This document shows positions 28,161 through 37,036 of a DNA stretch of 64,000 nucleotides, one piece after another. Origin of the DNA: Staphylococcus edaphicus (GTDB taxonomy: Bacteria > Bacillota > Bacilli > Staphylococcales > Staphylococcaceae); contig NZ_MRZN01000004.1 of the NCBI RefSeq assembly GCF_002614725.1, positions 122,714 to 186,713 of the forward strand, in the 5' to 3' direction. A program made the translations under genes and the position numbers. Numbering within the stretch: position 1 is the stretch's first letter; every line of letters begins with the position of its first letter. The notes below the pieces were generated by a model. That model had not been told where the DNA came from. It searched no databases and saw only the letters and a program-made list of their open reading frames with translations.

Positions 28161-29108
28161 TTAAAACCATTTTTCTTTTTTAAAATAATAAATACATCCT
28201 AGACTAATCGCCAACATGATGCCTAAAACAATATAATATCCATAATGCCACCTAAGTTCAGGCATATTTATAAAATTCATACCATATATGCCTGTAATTA
28301 ACGTTAATGGTAAAAAAATTACAGATACTAATGTAAGAACTTGCATAATGCTATTCATTTTAAAAGACGTATAAGAAGAATAGTTATCTCTTATCTCATT
28401 CGTCATTTCTTGTGCAGTTTTTAAAATATTTTGTTGTTTGATTATATGGTCTTCTATATGTTGAATATACATATGATTTTTATTATCTACAAGCAATAGC
28501 TTACTTTCTTGGATATTATCGATTAATTCATTCATCGGATAAATGATACGTTTCATTTTTATTATATTACTTCGAATTTTAAATACATCTTCCATGATAT
28601 GTTGAATTGATTGGCCACTTATATTTTGATCCTCAAATGAAAAAACTTTATCTTCTATATCATAAATATGCTTAAAATAGTTATCTACCATTTTATCTAA
28701 AATATAAAGAACTACATCAGATGTATCTAATTCTTTATTAAACTGATTCACAATCATTTGTTCTACATCCTCTAATATCGCAAAAGGTCTGTGATGATAT
28801 GTAATCAATATATTATCTTTTATATATAAATTTAATGCCTTATCACTACTATATTGAGCATTAAGACCATGAAAAACTAGATATTGATAGGTTTCGTACG
28901 CTTTATATTTTGCTCTCGGTGTACCATTAATCGTATCTTCAATTTCAAGTTTATTAAAGTTAAAATGCGCTTGTAAAATATCATTTTCAGCTTCGGTTGG
29001 CTCGTTAAAATCATACCAAATCACTGTAGCCTCTTTTGGTATCTCTTTATAATGTGCCACCTGCACTAACGATTGTTCAGAAGTTTGATATTTAATTGTT
29101 ATACTCAT
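28161..29108 (-). CDS. CorA-family divalent cation transporter
   Basis: A 315-residue CorA-type channel for magnesium (or cobalt). A long helical cytoplasmic N-terminal domain is followed by two C-terminal transmembrane helices (about 250-272 and 288-306). The diagnostic GMN selectivity motif is in GIYGMNFINMPE. The C-terminal YFKKEKWF basic tail is typical. CAGGAGGG precedes the ATG. It may share a transcript with fni. Confidence 0.93.
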   Translation of the reverse strand: MSITIKYQTSEQSLVQVAHYKEIPKEATVIWYDFNEPTEAENDILQAHFNFNKLEIEDTINGTPRAKYKAYETYQYLVFHGLNAQYSSDKALNLYIKDNILITYHHRPFAILEDVEQMIVNQFNKELDTSDVVLYILDKMVDNYFKHIYDIEDKVFSFEDQNISGQSIQHIMEDVFKIRSNIIKMKRIIYPMNELIDNIQESKLLLVDNKNHMYIQHIEDHIIKQQNILKTAQEMTNEIRDNYSSYTSFKMNSIMQVLTLVSVIFLPLTLITGIYGMNFINMPELRWHYGYYIVLGIMLAISLGCIYYFKKEKWF

Positions 29109-29244
29109 TATTTCCCTCCTGAATTCATTTTCTTTATTTTACCATGAAAATAGCAAGTGTTTATGTTTTAGATTTCTTTTGTAAAACATTACTTAAAACA
29201 TGTTAAACTTTAATTATATTTTCAAAATATGAGGAGTTGTATTC

Positions 29245-29721
29245 ATGGAAAATCCTTTTACAGTGAGTCAACAAGTTAGTGAGGACATGATTGATCATAA
29301 TGGTCATATGCACGATGCCCACTATAATATTGTCTTTAGCGATGCAATTAACCAATTCAATTATCAACACGGTCTATCTTTAGATGAACGTGAAACATTG
29401 AACTATACGCTGTTTACAGTTGAAGAACACACTGCATACCTTTTCGAATTAAAAAGGTGTGATAACTATCATATTACCATTCATTTATATGATTATAATG
29501 AAAAAAGTGTTCATTTCTTTTCTATTATGACAAATGAACAGGGAACAATCGTTGCTACAAATGAAGCACTCATGTTGGGCATCAATCGGTCTACTAAAAA
29601 AACTGCACCATTTCCTGAATCATACGCCCAACAAATTAGCACTTATTATGATAATCAACAATTAATCGATTGGCCAAAACAATTGGGCCATCGTATCAGT
29701 ATTTCAAGAAAAGGAGACTAG
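29245..29721 (+). CDS. Hot-dog-fold thioesterase
   Basis: The 158-residue protein has the 4HBT-like active-site stretch EDMIDHNGHMHDAHYNIVFSDAI (about 14-36), in which Asp and His align with acyl-CoA thioesterases of the YbgC and carnitine/betainyl-CoA type. Later strands alternate hydrophobic residues as expected of the fold. The substrate acyl-CoA is unknown. GAGGAG precedes the ATG. The stop lies two bases before the next start, so the two genes form an operon. Confidence 0.8.
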   Translation: MENPFTVSQQVSEDMIDHNGHMHDAHYNIVFSDAINQFNYQHGLSLDERETLNYTLFTVEEHTAYLFELKRCDNYHITIHLYDYNEKSVHFFSIMTNEQGTIVATNEALMLGINRSTKKTAPFPESYAQQISTYYDNQQLIDWPKQLGHRISISRKGD

Positions 29722-29723
29722 AT

Positions 29724-30140
29724 ATGAATAAGACTACAAGTATACACACAGCAGTTGAATCACAATTATATGATTTATTTGATGATACCAAATATGAACT
29801 GAGCGAATTAAATAAAAATAAGCAACTCGTCTTAAATGGACCAGATAATAAGTTAATTAAACGTGGTTTAGATATAAGTTATTTACAAGGACAGAAGAAA
29901 GCTATTGATGCGATAGATATGATACTTAAAAACTATTCTGACGATACGTCTTTCAAACTCAATTTCACTGAATATAGCGCCAATATAATCAGAGAATTCG
30001 AATTATCAGCTACCAAGTTCAAAAATCTAGAACAGCCTACTGAAGATTATGATGCTGTTTTAGCGCATCATTATACATTAATGGGCCAAAAATTAATTAT
30101 CGACACTATTCATTCAACCATCTTAAATCATTCGTTCTAA
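29724..30140 (+). CDS. Conserved hypothetical helical protein downstream of the thioesterase
   Basis: 138 residues, mostly predicted amphipathic helices, with no signal peptide or membrane segment and no motif I recognise. Near-even mixtures of acidic and lysine residues suggest a soluble cytosolic protein. The ATG at 29724 follows AAAAGGAGA by six bases; an earlier start would overlap the thioesterase in another frame. Tight spacing implies cotranscription. Function unknown. Confidence 0.6.
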   Translation: MNKTTSIHTAVESQLYDLFDDTKYELSELNKNKQLVLNGPDNKLIKRGLDISYLQGQKKAIDAIDMILKNYSDDTSFKLNFTEYSANIIREFELSATKFKNLEQPTEDYDAVLAHHYTLMGQKLIIDTIHSTILNHSF

Positions 30141-30279
30141 ATATATGTTCACAAAATGATAGCCAAATAAGATAGATTTTCAATGCTTTTACAATTAAAA
30201 TATTCAACCTACTTAATTTAGCTATTACTCAGCGTCTCTCTATAGTTAAGCTATCTTACATCATCATTTGTTACAACTA

Positions 30280-30317
30280 AAAAACAAGCTTTGACTTCAA
30301 TAGTCTCAGCCTGTTTT
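30280..30317 (-). terminator. Weak terminator after the alpha/beta-hydrolase gene
   Basis: An imperfect hairpin, AAAACAAGCTTTGACT...AGTCTCAGCCTGTTTTA, lies just past the stop of the minus-strand hydrolase and ends in T residues on that strand. Confidence 0.5.
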
Positions 30318-30339
30318 AATGTGTTTAGCTATAAATCAT

Positions 30340-31239
30340 TTAATGTTTCAACGTCTCTACAATTTGTTTCACAACCTTATGTGACTCTCTTATAGGTAAT
30401 AATGGGAAAGCATGAACCATTTTTTTGTACTCATAAAAGTGAATTTCCTGTGAATTGTCCGCTAAGATATTAGCAAATCTTTGCATATCTGGTAAATAAA
30501 TTTCATATGCACCACCAAACATATATACTGGAGGCAAGTCGGTTAATTCGCCATAGATTGGCGAAATACGGGAATCATCTAATGGCAGATTCTGTGACCA
30601 TACACTTAAGATACGTTGGATACCCGTTTTATCAAGGATGACATCCTTTTTATCTAATGAATCTGTAATATCTTTATTATCTAATTGCGCATCTAATAGT
30701 GGTGAAATCAAATACAATTTACTTGGTAGTGCTTGATGGCTGGCTTTTAGTTGTTGTATAAAACTAAGCGCTAATGCACCACCAGTACCGTCTCCCATTA
30801 CAACGATATCTTCGCTATTAACTTCAGTTAACAATTTATTGTACATTTCAAAAATAGCATCATAGGTGTCATCTATGTGGTAACTAGGTGCCTTAGGATA
30901 AATTGGCATCACAACTTCACATAACGTACTCAATGATAATTTGTCCATGAATCTCCAATGAAAAGCCGATGGTTGTAATGTATTATATCCCCCAGGTATA
31001 TAGAGTATTTTTTTCTCATGACTATGTCTAAAACGAAACCGAAAAACTTGCATATCCCCTAACATTTCTTTGTCTAAATCAGATTTAACATTCAATGTTT
31101 CTGGCTGTTTATGTTTTTTTTTATTAATTTTCTCATGATCACTTAAAAATTGGTCAAACGCTTGATCTGTATTAAAAATGATAGATCGATGTGGCAATAA
31201 ATACTTATTTACGAACTTCGTTGCTAGCCTTGATTTCAT
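30340..31239 (-). CDS. Alpha/beta-hydrolase-fold protein lacking the Ser nucleophile
   Basis: The 299-residue protein resembles the hormone-sensitive-lipase branch of the alpha/beta hydrolases: an ILYIPGGYNTLQ strand-loop where HGGG normally sits, VVMGDGTGGALAL at the nucleophile elbow (about 145-157), YMFGGAYEIYLPDM with a candidate Asp or Glu, and MVHAFPLLP with the catalytic His. The elbow in active relatives reads GDSAGG; here it is GDGTGG, with Gly where Ser is needed (I checked the codons). It may be a pseudoenzyme, or the adjacent Thr may substitute. Substrate unknown. Confidence 0.78.
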   Translation of the reverse strand: MKSRLATKFVNKYLLPHRSIIFNTDQAFDQFLSDHEKINKKKHKQPETLNVKSDLDKEMLGDMQVFRFRFRHSHEKKILYIPGGYNTLQPSAFHWRFMDKLSLSTLCEVVMPIYPKAPSYHIDDTYDAIFEMYNKLLTEVNSEDIVVMGDGTGGALALSFIQQLKASHQALPSKLYLISPLLDAQLDNKDITDSLDKKDVILDKTGIQRILSVWSQNLPLDDSRISPIYGELTDLPPVYMFGGAYEIYLPDMQRFANILADNSQEIHFYEYKKMVHAFPLLPIRESHKVVKQIVETLKH

Positions 31240-31483
31240 TTATAATCAATCCTGTCTTTGTTTATTCTTTAACTTATAAGCATGTGTTCATCTTACCTAC
31301 TAACTAAAATTAATAATATGGTAAAATTAATACAATGACAAAAAAATACAGTTATAATATAAATTAGTTAATTTAATGTTTAGCTTTCAATAATTCAAAT
31401 GTAACAGTTATTGCATATTATAACAAAGCAAAAGTCATAAAATAAATAGATGCTAATTTCTATAGTAATGAAAGGAGTAACAA

Positions 31484-32125
31484 ATGGTAGAGAAAAATCA
31501 TCAATTTAAAGATTTTGAACATACTCTAACAAGTGAACCCATGCAACGTGGGAAACATTTTGAAAAAAAGAAAAAATCATGGGTTAGCCTAATCATTCAA
31601 ACTATTGTATTTATTTTAGTTGCAATAGCTGGTTATAGTATGTATAAAGAGCCCATTTTCAATTTAGTGTTTGCGCAAGAATCATTCAATTTTCATAAGC
31701 TTACTAATTTCCAAACTACAATTAATGATATTTCTAACTTAAATATAAATGTCGACTCGATTGATAATTTACAAACAAGCATCGATCGCTTGATTCTAGT
31801 ATTTTACGTGTTCTTCATTGCCTGTATCTTAAGTTTAGTATTAACTTTCTTTACACTATTATTTAACAGAACCGTCTTAAAAGTGGTGAATATATTCGTT
31901 ATTATAATTATGTTAGTCATCACATTTGGTTTTTCTTATCTTATCAAAAATATCGCCTCAAGAATTTCAGATTCTCTGAACCAATATTATATGTCTGTTA
32001 AACCAAATCAAATCTTAACGGAAGCAGATGCAATTCATAATGCATTTATCTTATTGGGATGTAGTATAGCACTTCTGTTAATTAGTATGTTTTTCAGAAA
32101 TCGTAAAATACGTAATCGAGCTTAA
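31484..32125 (+). CDS. Hypothetical four-helix membrane protein
   Basis: A 213-residue protein: a charged cytoplasmic N-terminus ending in KKKKS, then a transmembrane segment at about 37-54, an extracytoplasmic loop of about 45 residues, two more segments at about 104-128 and 134-156, a second loop, and a last segment at about 186-204 followed by RNRKIRNRA. No known domain was recognised. It precedes and faces the emrB-like gene. AAAGGAGT precedes the ATG. Confidence 0.65.
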   Translation: MVEKNHQFKDFEHTLTSEPMQRGKHFEKKKKSWVSLIIQTIVFILVAIAGYSMYKEPIFNLVFAQESFNFHKLTNFQTTINDISNLNINVDSIDNLQTSIDRLILVFYVFFIACILSLVLTFFTLLFNRTVLKVVNIFVIIIMLVITFGFSYLIKNIASRISDSLNQYYMSVKPNQILTEADAIHNAFILLGCSIALLLISMFFRNRKIRNRA

Positions 32126-32151
32126 AATGACATAAGCTAAACATAAGCATG

Positions 32152-32189
32152 AAAAAAGCCGCTTCCAATGAATATTGGAGGCGGCTTTT
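32152..32189. terminator. Bidirectional terminator between membrane-protein and emrB-like genes
   Basis: Sixteen-base arms AAAAGCCGCTTCCAAT/ATTGGAGGCGGCTTTT with one mismatch and a 4-base loop, between convergent genes. Confidence 0.88.
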
Positions 32190-32232
32190 GTTAATACTTT
32201 AAATCGTAACTTTCATATAAAATATGGCACGT

Positions 32233-34140
32233 TTAGCTTTCTTTAGACATATAGTGATCTTTACCTCTTAAGAATAAACTTAAAATAAATGCAAGTGCAC
32301 TTAGCACGGTTGCAATTAAGAATGCACTATTCACACCATTAATTGAAGCAAGTTTTTGAACAAATTCTAGCACTTGAGAAGTAGCTAATTGTTCGCCACC
32401 CATTGCTTGAGCCATTTCTTGTAAACGGTCTTTAATAAATGGATTCGTTTTATCTAAATCTTGCGCATAACCCGCAGCATATTGCGTAGTTTGCGTTGAC
32501 ATAACTGTTACTAACAATGCTGTACCAATAGAACCTGCAAGTTGTCTTAACGTATTTGATAATGCATTACCATGCGCAATCAACCTTTGCGGTAATGAGT
32601 TCATACCTGCTGTCATTATAGGCATCATGATAAAACTCATACCGAATGAACGAATAATATAAATTAACATTAAATGCCCGTAAGTTGTGTTCATATTTAA
32701 TTTCGTTAATTCCCATGTAGCATATGTCATTATTGCAGTACCTACGAGGGCTAATGGTTTTATACCAATTGTATCTAGTAATTTACCAGCAATTGGACCC
32801 ATAACGCCCATTATTAAGGCACCTGGCAATAATAATAAACCAGATTGAATTGGTGTGAATCCTCTTAAGTTTTGTAAGTATAGCGGTAAGAGAATCATAC
32901 CACCAAATAAACTCATTGTAACGATCATATTGATTACTGTCGTTAGCGTAAAGCCTGAGTATTTTAATACTTCCATGCTTAACATAGGCACACGCATCGT
33001 AAGTTCTCTGATTACAAAGGCAATTATAAAGATTACACCTACTATTAATGAAATCACTACGATTGGTGAACTCCAACTATTGTTACCTGCTTCACTGAAC
33101 CCATATAGTAACGCACCAAACCCAATGGTACTGAAAATAATTCCTGGTACATCTGCTTTTGGATTTGTTGTTACTTGGTAGACTCTAAACCAAATATACG
33201 CAATTGCTAAAGATACCAAACCAATAATGAACATACCATAGAACATTACATTCCAGTGATAATTTTCCACAATATAACCTGATAATGTTGGACCAATAGC
33301 TGGTGCTAAAATCATGGCAATACCAAGTGTTCCCATTGCCGCGCCTCGTTTTTCAGGTGGGAAAATCGTCATAAACACGTTTGTACCTAATGGCATCAAT
33401 ATGCCTGCACCAATAGCTTGTAATACACGACCTACCATCATAATGGTAAATGATCCTGAAAGACCACATACCAATGAACCAATAGTAAATAAGGTCATGG
33501 CAACTAAGAACAGTTTACGATATGAATACTTATTGAATAAGTAGGCACTGATAGGAATTAAGATACCATTTACTAACATAAACCCTGTCATTAACCATTG
33601 ACCAGTATTAGCCGAAATATTGAAATCCGTATTGATCTTAGGTAGCGCTACATTAAGTAATGTTTGGTTCAATATCGCTATAAACATACCAAAAATCATG
33701 GCAACCAGCACTTTACCTTGACTCGTACCTTTACCAAACATAAATGAGCTATGTTTCTCCTTTAGCTTTTCATTTACTTTAGCTTCTTCAGAATTTGGAT
33801 TAATCGCTTCGTGATCTGAATCATTTTGCTGTTCTACTTCTGTATCATTAATTACAGAATCAAACGTGCTATCTTCATCATCTGAAGATTTACTTTCGCT
33901 TTTACTTTCGTTCTCAACTTCGCTTGTTAAATTTGACTCCTTGGATGATTCATCAGAATCTTCCGTATCGTTTACTTTAAATTTAGATTGATAATTTTCA
34001 TTAGAAATATTACTTTCATGCTTTGTTTGTTCCACTTGTCGGCTTACTTTATTTTGCTTTCTTTTTGAAAGAAACACATTGAGTAAACCAATTAAAATGA
34101 GCGCTATGACTACGTAAATTATAATGAAGGCCATTGTCAT
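32233..34140 (-). CDS. DHA2 (EmrB/QacA-type) MFS multidrug exporter with acidic insertion
   Basis: The 635-residue transporter has an N-terminal helix (about 4-24), a polar Ser/Asp/Glu-rich linker of about 115 residues (25-140) and then a 14-helix EmrB-type MFS domain. This contains LNVALPKINTDF, the motif-A-like LFNKYSYRKLF and motif C GPTLSG. It probably extrudes lipophilic compounds by proton antiport with the EmrA-like protein encoded just upstream on the same transcript (13-base gap). Standard EmrB proteins are about 510 residues; the extra N-terminal helix and acidic linker make up the difference. Confidence 0.86.
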   Translation of the reverse strand: MTMAFIIIYVVIALILIGLLNVFLSKRKQNKVSRQVEQTKHESNISNENYQSKFKVNDTEDSDESSKESNLTSEVENESKSESKSSDDEDSTFDSVINDTEVEQQNDSDHEAINPNSEEAKVNEKLKEKHSSFMFGKGTSQGKVLVAMIFGMFIAILNQTLLNVALPKINTDFNISANTGQWLMTGFMLVNGILIPISAYLFNKYSYRKLFLVAMTLFTIGSLVCGLSGSFTIMMVGRVLQAIGAGILMPLGTNVFMTIFPPEKRGAAMGTLGIAMILAPAIGPTLSGYIVENYHWNVMFYGMFIIGLVSLAIAYIWFRVYQVTTNPKADVPGIIFSTIGFGALLYGFSEAGNNSWSSPIVVISLIVGVIFIIAFVIRELTMRVPMLSMEVLKYSGFTLTTVINMIVTMSLFGGMILLPLYLQNLRGFTPIQSGLLLLPGALIMGVMGPIAGKLLDTIGIKPLALVGTAIMTYATWELTKLNMNTTYGHLMLIYIIRSFGMSFIMMPIMTAGMNSLPQRLIAHGNALSNTLRQLAGSIGTALLVTVMSTQTTQYAAGYAQDLDKTNPFIKDRLQEMAQAMGGEQLATSQVLEFVQKLASINGVNSAFLIATVLSALAFILSLFLRGKDHYMSKES

Positions 34141-34153
34141 TTAAAGACCCCCC

Positions 34154-34801
34154 TTAATTTTTATGAATTTTAACTTCAGCGTTCATTCCTGGAACAACAT
34201 TATTAGATGGTTTTGAATCAAGTGAAATTTTCACAGGTACAACTTGAGATACTTTTGTATAATTACCATCAGTGTTTGATGAAGGCATCATTGAGAAACT
34301 TGAAGCTGTAGCTTTACCAACTTCTTCTACTTTACCTTTAAGTTCAGCATCTTCGCCGTCAAGTTTTACATTTACATCTTTGCCTTCTTCAACATCTGCA
34401 ATATCTTTTTCATCCACATTTGCAGTAATGTAAGAATCATCTAAATTATAAGCATAAGCAATTGGAGTCCCTGCTTGAGCCGTAGAACCTTCCATGCCAT
34501 CTGTTTTTACGATTGTACCATCTTGTGGCATTTTAACATCCATATTTTGTGATTGGCCATCTTCACCTTTAGCTGCGATTTCAGCAACTTTATCACCTTT
34601 ATTCAATTTTTCGTTATTTTTTACATCGAATGATTTGATTTCACCTGATGCTGGTGCAGATATTTTAATTTGTTGCCCATCTACTTTCGCATTATCAGTA
34701 CTTACAAATCCTGTAGCTTGATTATAAAAATGGAAACCGACTACTCCTATAATTACAAGAACTACAATGGTAACGATGTTAATTAATACCATTTTCTTCA
34801 T
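34154..34801 (-). CDS. EmrA/HlyD-type membrane fusion protein
   Basis: A 215-residue protein with one N-terminal transmembrane helix (about 5-25) and a biotinyl-lipoyl-like half (QIKISAPASGEIKSFDVKNNEKLNKGDKVAEI, about 45-76). The paired half is MPQDGTIVKTDGMEGSTAQAGTPIAY (about 89-114), then a beta-barrel domain ending PGMNAEVKIHKN. It lacks the long coiled-coil hairpin of Gram-negative EmrA, as expected in a Gram-positive. It is the adaptor for the EmrB-like pump encoded downstream. AGGAGGAAAG precedes the ATG. Confidence 0.87.
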   Translation of the reverse strand: MKKMVLINIVTIVVLVIIGVVGFHFYNQATGFVSTDNAKVDGQQIKISAPASGEIKSFDVKNNEKLNKGDKVAEIAAKGEDGQSQNMDVKMPQDGTIVKTDGMEGSTAQAGTPIAYAYNLDDSYITANVDEKDIADVEEGKDVNVKLDGEDAELKGKVEEVGKATASSFSMMPSSNTDGNYTKVSQVVPVKISLDSKPSNNVVPGMNAEVKIHKN

Positions 34802-34870
34802 TACTCTTTCCTCCTATTTGCTTTTAAAATTCACTTTATATATTATAGATACATATAAAACAAAAAAACA

Positions 34871-34895
34871 CCGACACTTCTATAAAATGTGTCGG
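34871..34895. promoter_or_regulatory. Candidate TetR operator between emrA-like and tetR genes
   Basis: CCGACAC (34871-34877) and GTGTCGG (34889-34895) form a perfect inverted repeat with an 11-base spacer in the divergent intergenic region. TetR-family operators are often of this form. It could instead be a small hairpin. Confidence 0.5.
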
Positions 34896-34930
34896 GTACA
34901 TTAGTTTATACAATTTTTGAGGGAGATAAT

Positions 34931-35479
34931 ATGAAACAGAAAGCCAAAAAAAAGATTATCCGAAATATGGTTACTTTATTAGAAGAACATCCTTTTGAAG
35001 ATATAACCATTAAAATGATTTGTGCATATAGTGGGATTAATCGAACGACCTTTTATGATTATTTTGTTGATAAATATGATCTTTTATCTACCATTCAAAC
35101 ATATCATCTTCAAAAATATAAGAAATTATTAAATGCCCTTTACTTCAGTTTCGGTAAAGATGAAATAAATCATTTCAAACTCTACCAATTTTTCAAAATT
35201 ATATTATCATATATAAAACGTCATTACGGTTTTTTCCATGCTATTTTTGTTTCGCATCCTAATCGAGATTTATTTACAGACTATGTAAAGATCACTAAAG
35301 AGACCTATACTAATATGCTTGTGGACTATACAACGATACTAAAGAAAAAACAATTCGTTACGTATGCTATTGGCGGACAAATAGGTATTGTCTACTTTTG
35401 GATACGTGAGGGGTGTATCGAAACACCTGATGAACTTGCGCAAATTTTACTAGCCAATGCTATTAAACTAAGACGGTAA
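34931..35479 (+). CDS. TetR-family repressor of the adjacent efflux pump
   Basis: The 182-residue regulator has an N-terminal helix-turn-helix (MVTLLEEHPFEDITIKMICAYSGINRTTFYDYFVDKYDLL, about 13-52) with the canonical TetR YxxFxxK ending. A helical C-terminal domain with the TetR_C_33-like look (KRHYGFFHAIF, GQIGIVYFWIREG) follows. Being divergent from emrAB-like genes, it probably represses them and is released by pump substrates. The ATG at 34931 follows GAGGGAG; the longer reading begins inside the inverted repeat. Confidence 0.87.
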   Translation: MKQKAKKKIIRNMVTLLEEHPFEDITIKMICAYSGINRTTFYDYFVDKYDLLSTIQTYHLQKYKKLLNALYFSFGKDEINHFKLYQFFKIILSYIKRHYGFFHAIFVSHPNRDLFTDYVKITKETYTNMLVDYTTILKKKQFVTYAIGGQIGIVYFWIREGCIETPDELAQILLANAIKLRR

Positions 35480-35501
35480 GCACGCATACCCATTAACATA
35501 T

Positions 35502-35541
35502 AAGTGCACGAAGCAACCTATTCTGTTTGCTCCGTGCACTT
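35502..35541. terminator. Bidirectional terminator between tetR and tcaB
   Basis: Fifteen-base arms AAGTGCACGAAGCAA/TTGCTCCGTGCACTT with one mismatch, followed by TTTT, between convergent genes. Confidence 0.88.
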
Positions 35542-35547
35542 TTTGGA

Positions 35548-36768
35548 TTATCTACTATTTTGAGATGGTATGCGTTTAAATACGTAATAATTTATAAACT
35601 GCAAAATAATTAACATAATCCCCGCTAACACAATGATTGTAACGTAAGGAATATAGCTCTTTTCCCCCATCATCCCCACTATTGGAGAAACAATCCCCCC
35701 TAGTAAAGATTGTACTAATCCCAATAAACTAGAAGCACTGCCATTACCACCTGTACGTTCCTCCATCGCAATTGCAAAACCTAAAGTTGCAACGCCGGTA
35801 ACTGGTGCCACAAGTGTGATAAACCCGATAAATAACACCCAAATTGATAAATGCGTTGTCAATGTTATGGTTACGATTAAGACACCGAATAACTGTATAA
35901 TAGTTAATATTCTTAATAATGTTTGACGATCTATATAATCAACCATTTTTCCTGTCAGTTGGCTAGAAATAATTAAGCTTATACCGATAACTGCAAACAT
36001 AATGCTAAATTGTTGCGCCGACATAAAATAAATTCTTTGTGTAATAAATGGAGATGCAGAAATATAACTAAACAACATAATGAATGTTACACCTTGAATC
36101 AACATTGGTAATACAAACCGTGGCGTGACTAATAATTGTTTGAAGTTTTTAAAAATGCTCCCAACATGTGGGCTGTCACGATCTTCTGATTTTAAAGATT
36201 CAGGTATTTTAAATAGCGAACCTAATAACATTAAAATGCCAAATATAGTTAAAATAACAAAAACCATACGCCAAGTAGCAAATGATAGTATAACGCCACC
36301 TAAAGCAGGTGCTATGACAGGTGCAACACCATTAACTAACATAAGCAATGCCAAAAATTTTGTTAATTGTTTTCCGCTATATAAATCACTTGATATGGCT
36401 CTTGATATAACTGCACCAGCACCTCCACAGAAGCCTTGAACAAATCTTAAAGCAATCATGAGCCAAATATTATCGACAAAAATAATGCCTATACTTGCCA
36501 ATGTAAACAATGACATCGACACAATTAATGGTGTCTTTCGTCCTATTGCATCAGAAATTGGACCAACAAATAAATTTCCTAGAGCTAAACCAATCATAAA
36601 GAATGATAAAGTTAATTGTGCATTCGAGGTTGTCGTACTAAAATCCGATTGTATTTGAGGCAATCCTGGTAAAAACATATCTATAGATAATGCACCTATT
36701 GCCGTTAAAGCCCCTAAAATAACGACAAAAAATATTGACTGCTTATGTTGTTCTTGTTTATTAATCAT
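35548..36768 (-). CDS. tcaB: Bcr/CflA-type MFS exporter, TcaB
   Basis: The 406-residue, 12-helix drug:proton antiporter of the DHA1 Bcr/CflA group has GALTAIGALSIDMFLPGLPQIQSDF at the first helix, motif A GPISDAIGRKTPL and RFVQGFCGGAGAVISRA in helix 4. It lies downstream of tcaA in the order tcaR-tcaA-tcaB known from S. aureus, where the locus affects teicoplanin and methicillin resistance. The ATG at 36768 follows AGGGGA. A terminator separates it from tcaA, so it may have its own promoter. Confidence 0.85.
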   Translation of the reverse strand: MINKQEQHKQSIFFVVILGALTAIGALSIDMFLPGLPQIQSDFSTTTSNAQLTLSFFMIGLALGNLFVGPISDAIGRKTPLIVSMSLFTLASIGIIFVDNIWLMIALRFVQGFCGGAGAVISRAISSDLYSGKQLTKFLALLMLVNGVAPVIAPALGGVILSFATWRMVFVILTIFGILMLLGSLFKIPESLKSEDRDSPHVGSIFKNFKQLLVTPRFVLPMLIQGVTFIMLFSYISASPFITQRIYFMSAQQFSIMFAVIGISLIISSQLTGKMVDYIDRQTLLRILTIIQLFGVLIVTITLTTHLSIWVLFIGFITLVAPVTGVATLGFAIAMEERTGGNGSASSLLGLVQSLLGGIVSPIVGMMGEKSYIPYVTIIVLAGIMLIILQFINYYVFKRIPSQNSR

Positions 36769-36905
36769 TTCAGTTCCCCTCAAAGTAATCTACTTCTTAT
36801 CACTTATATAAAAGTTTAATACAATCTATTTATATTAATTATCATTATTATATCTTTAACATCGATACTTTTAAACACTTGCTTCCATATTTCATGACTT
36901 TAAAT

Positions 36906-36960
36906 AAAAAAACGAGACCGAAACCCATTTATAAATTAGGATTTCTGAATCTCGTTTTTT
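36906..36960. terminator. Terminator between tcaA and tcaB
   Basis: AAAAAACGAGA...TCTCGTTTTTT arms with further partial pairing inside (CCGAAACCC/GGATTTCTG). It lies about 80 bases after the tcaA stop. It suggests that tcaB is only partly cotranscribed with tcaA. Confidence 0.75.
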
Positions 36961-37036
36961 GGTATTTAACACATTTATTAGATTAGACTTCTATGAAACA
37001 TGCTCATAACTGAACATTTAAATAAGTTTTATCGTG

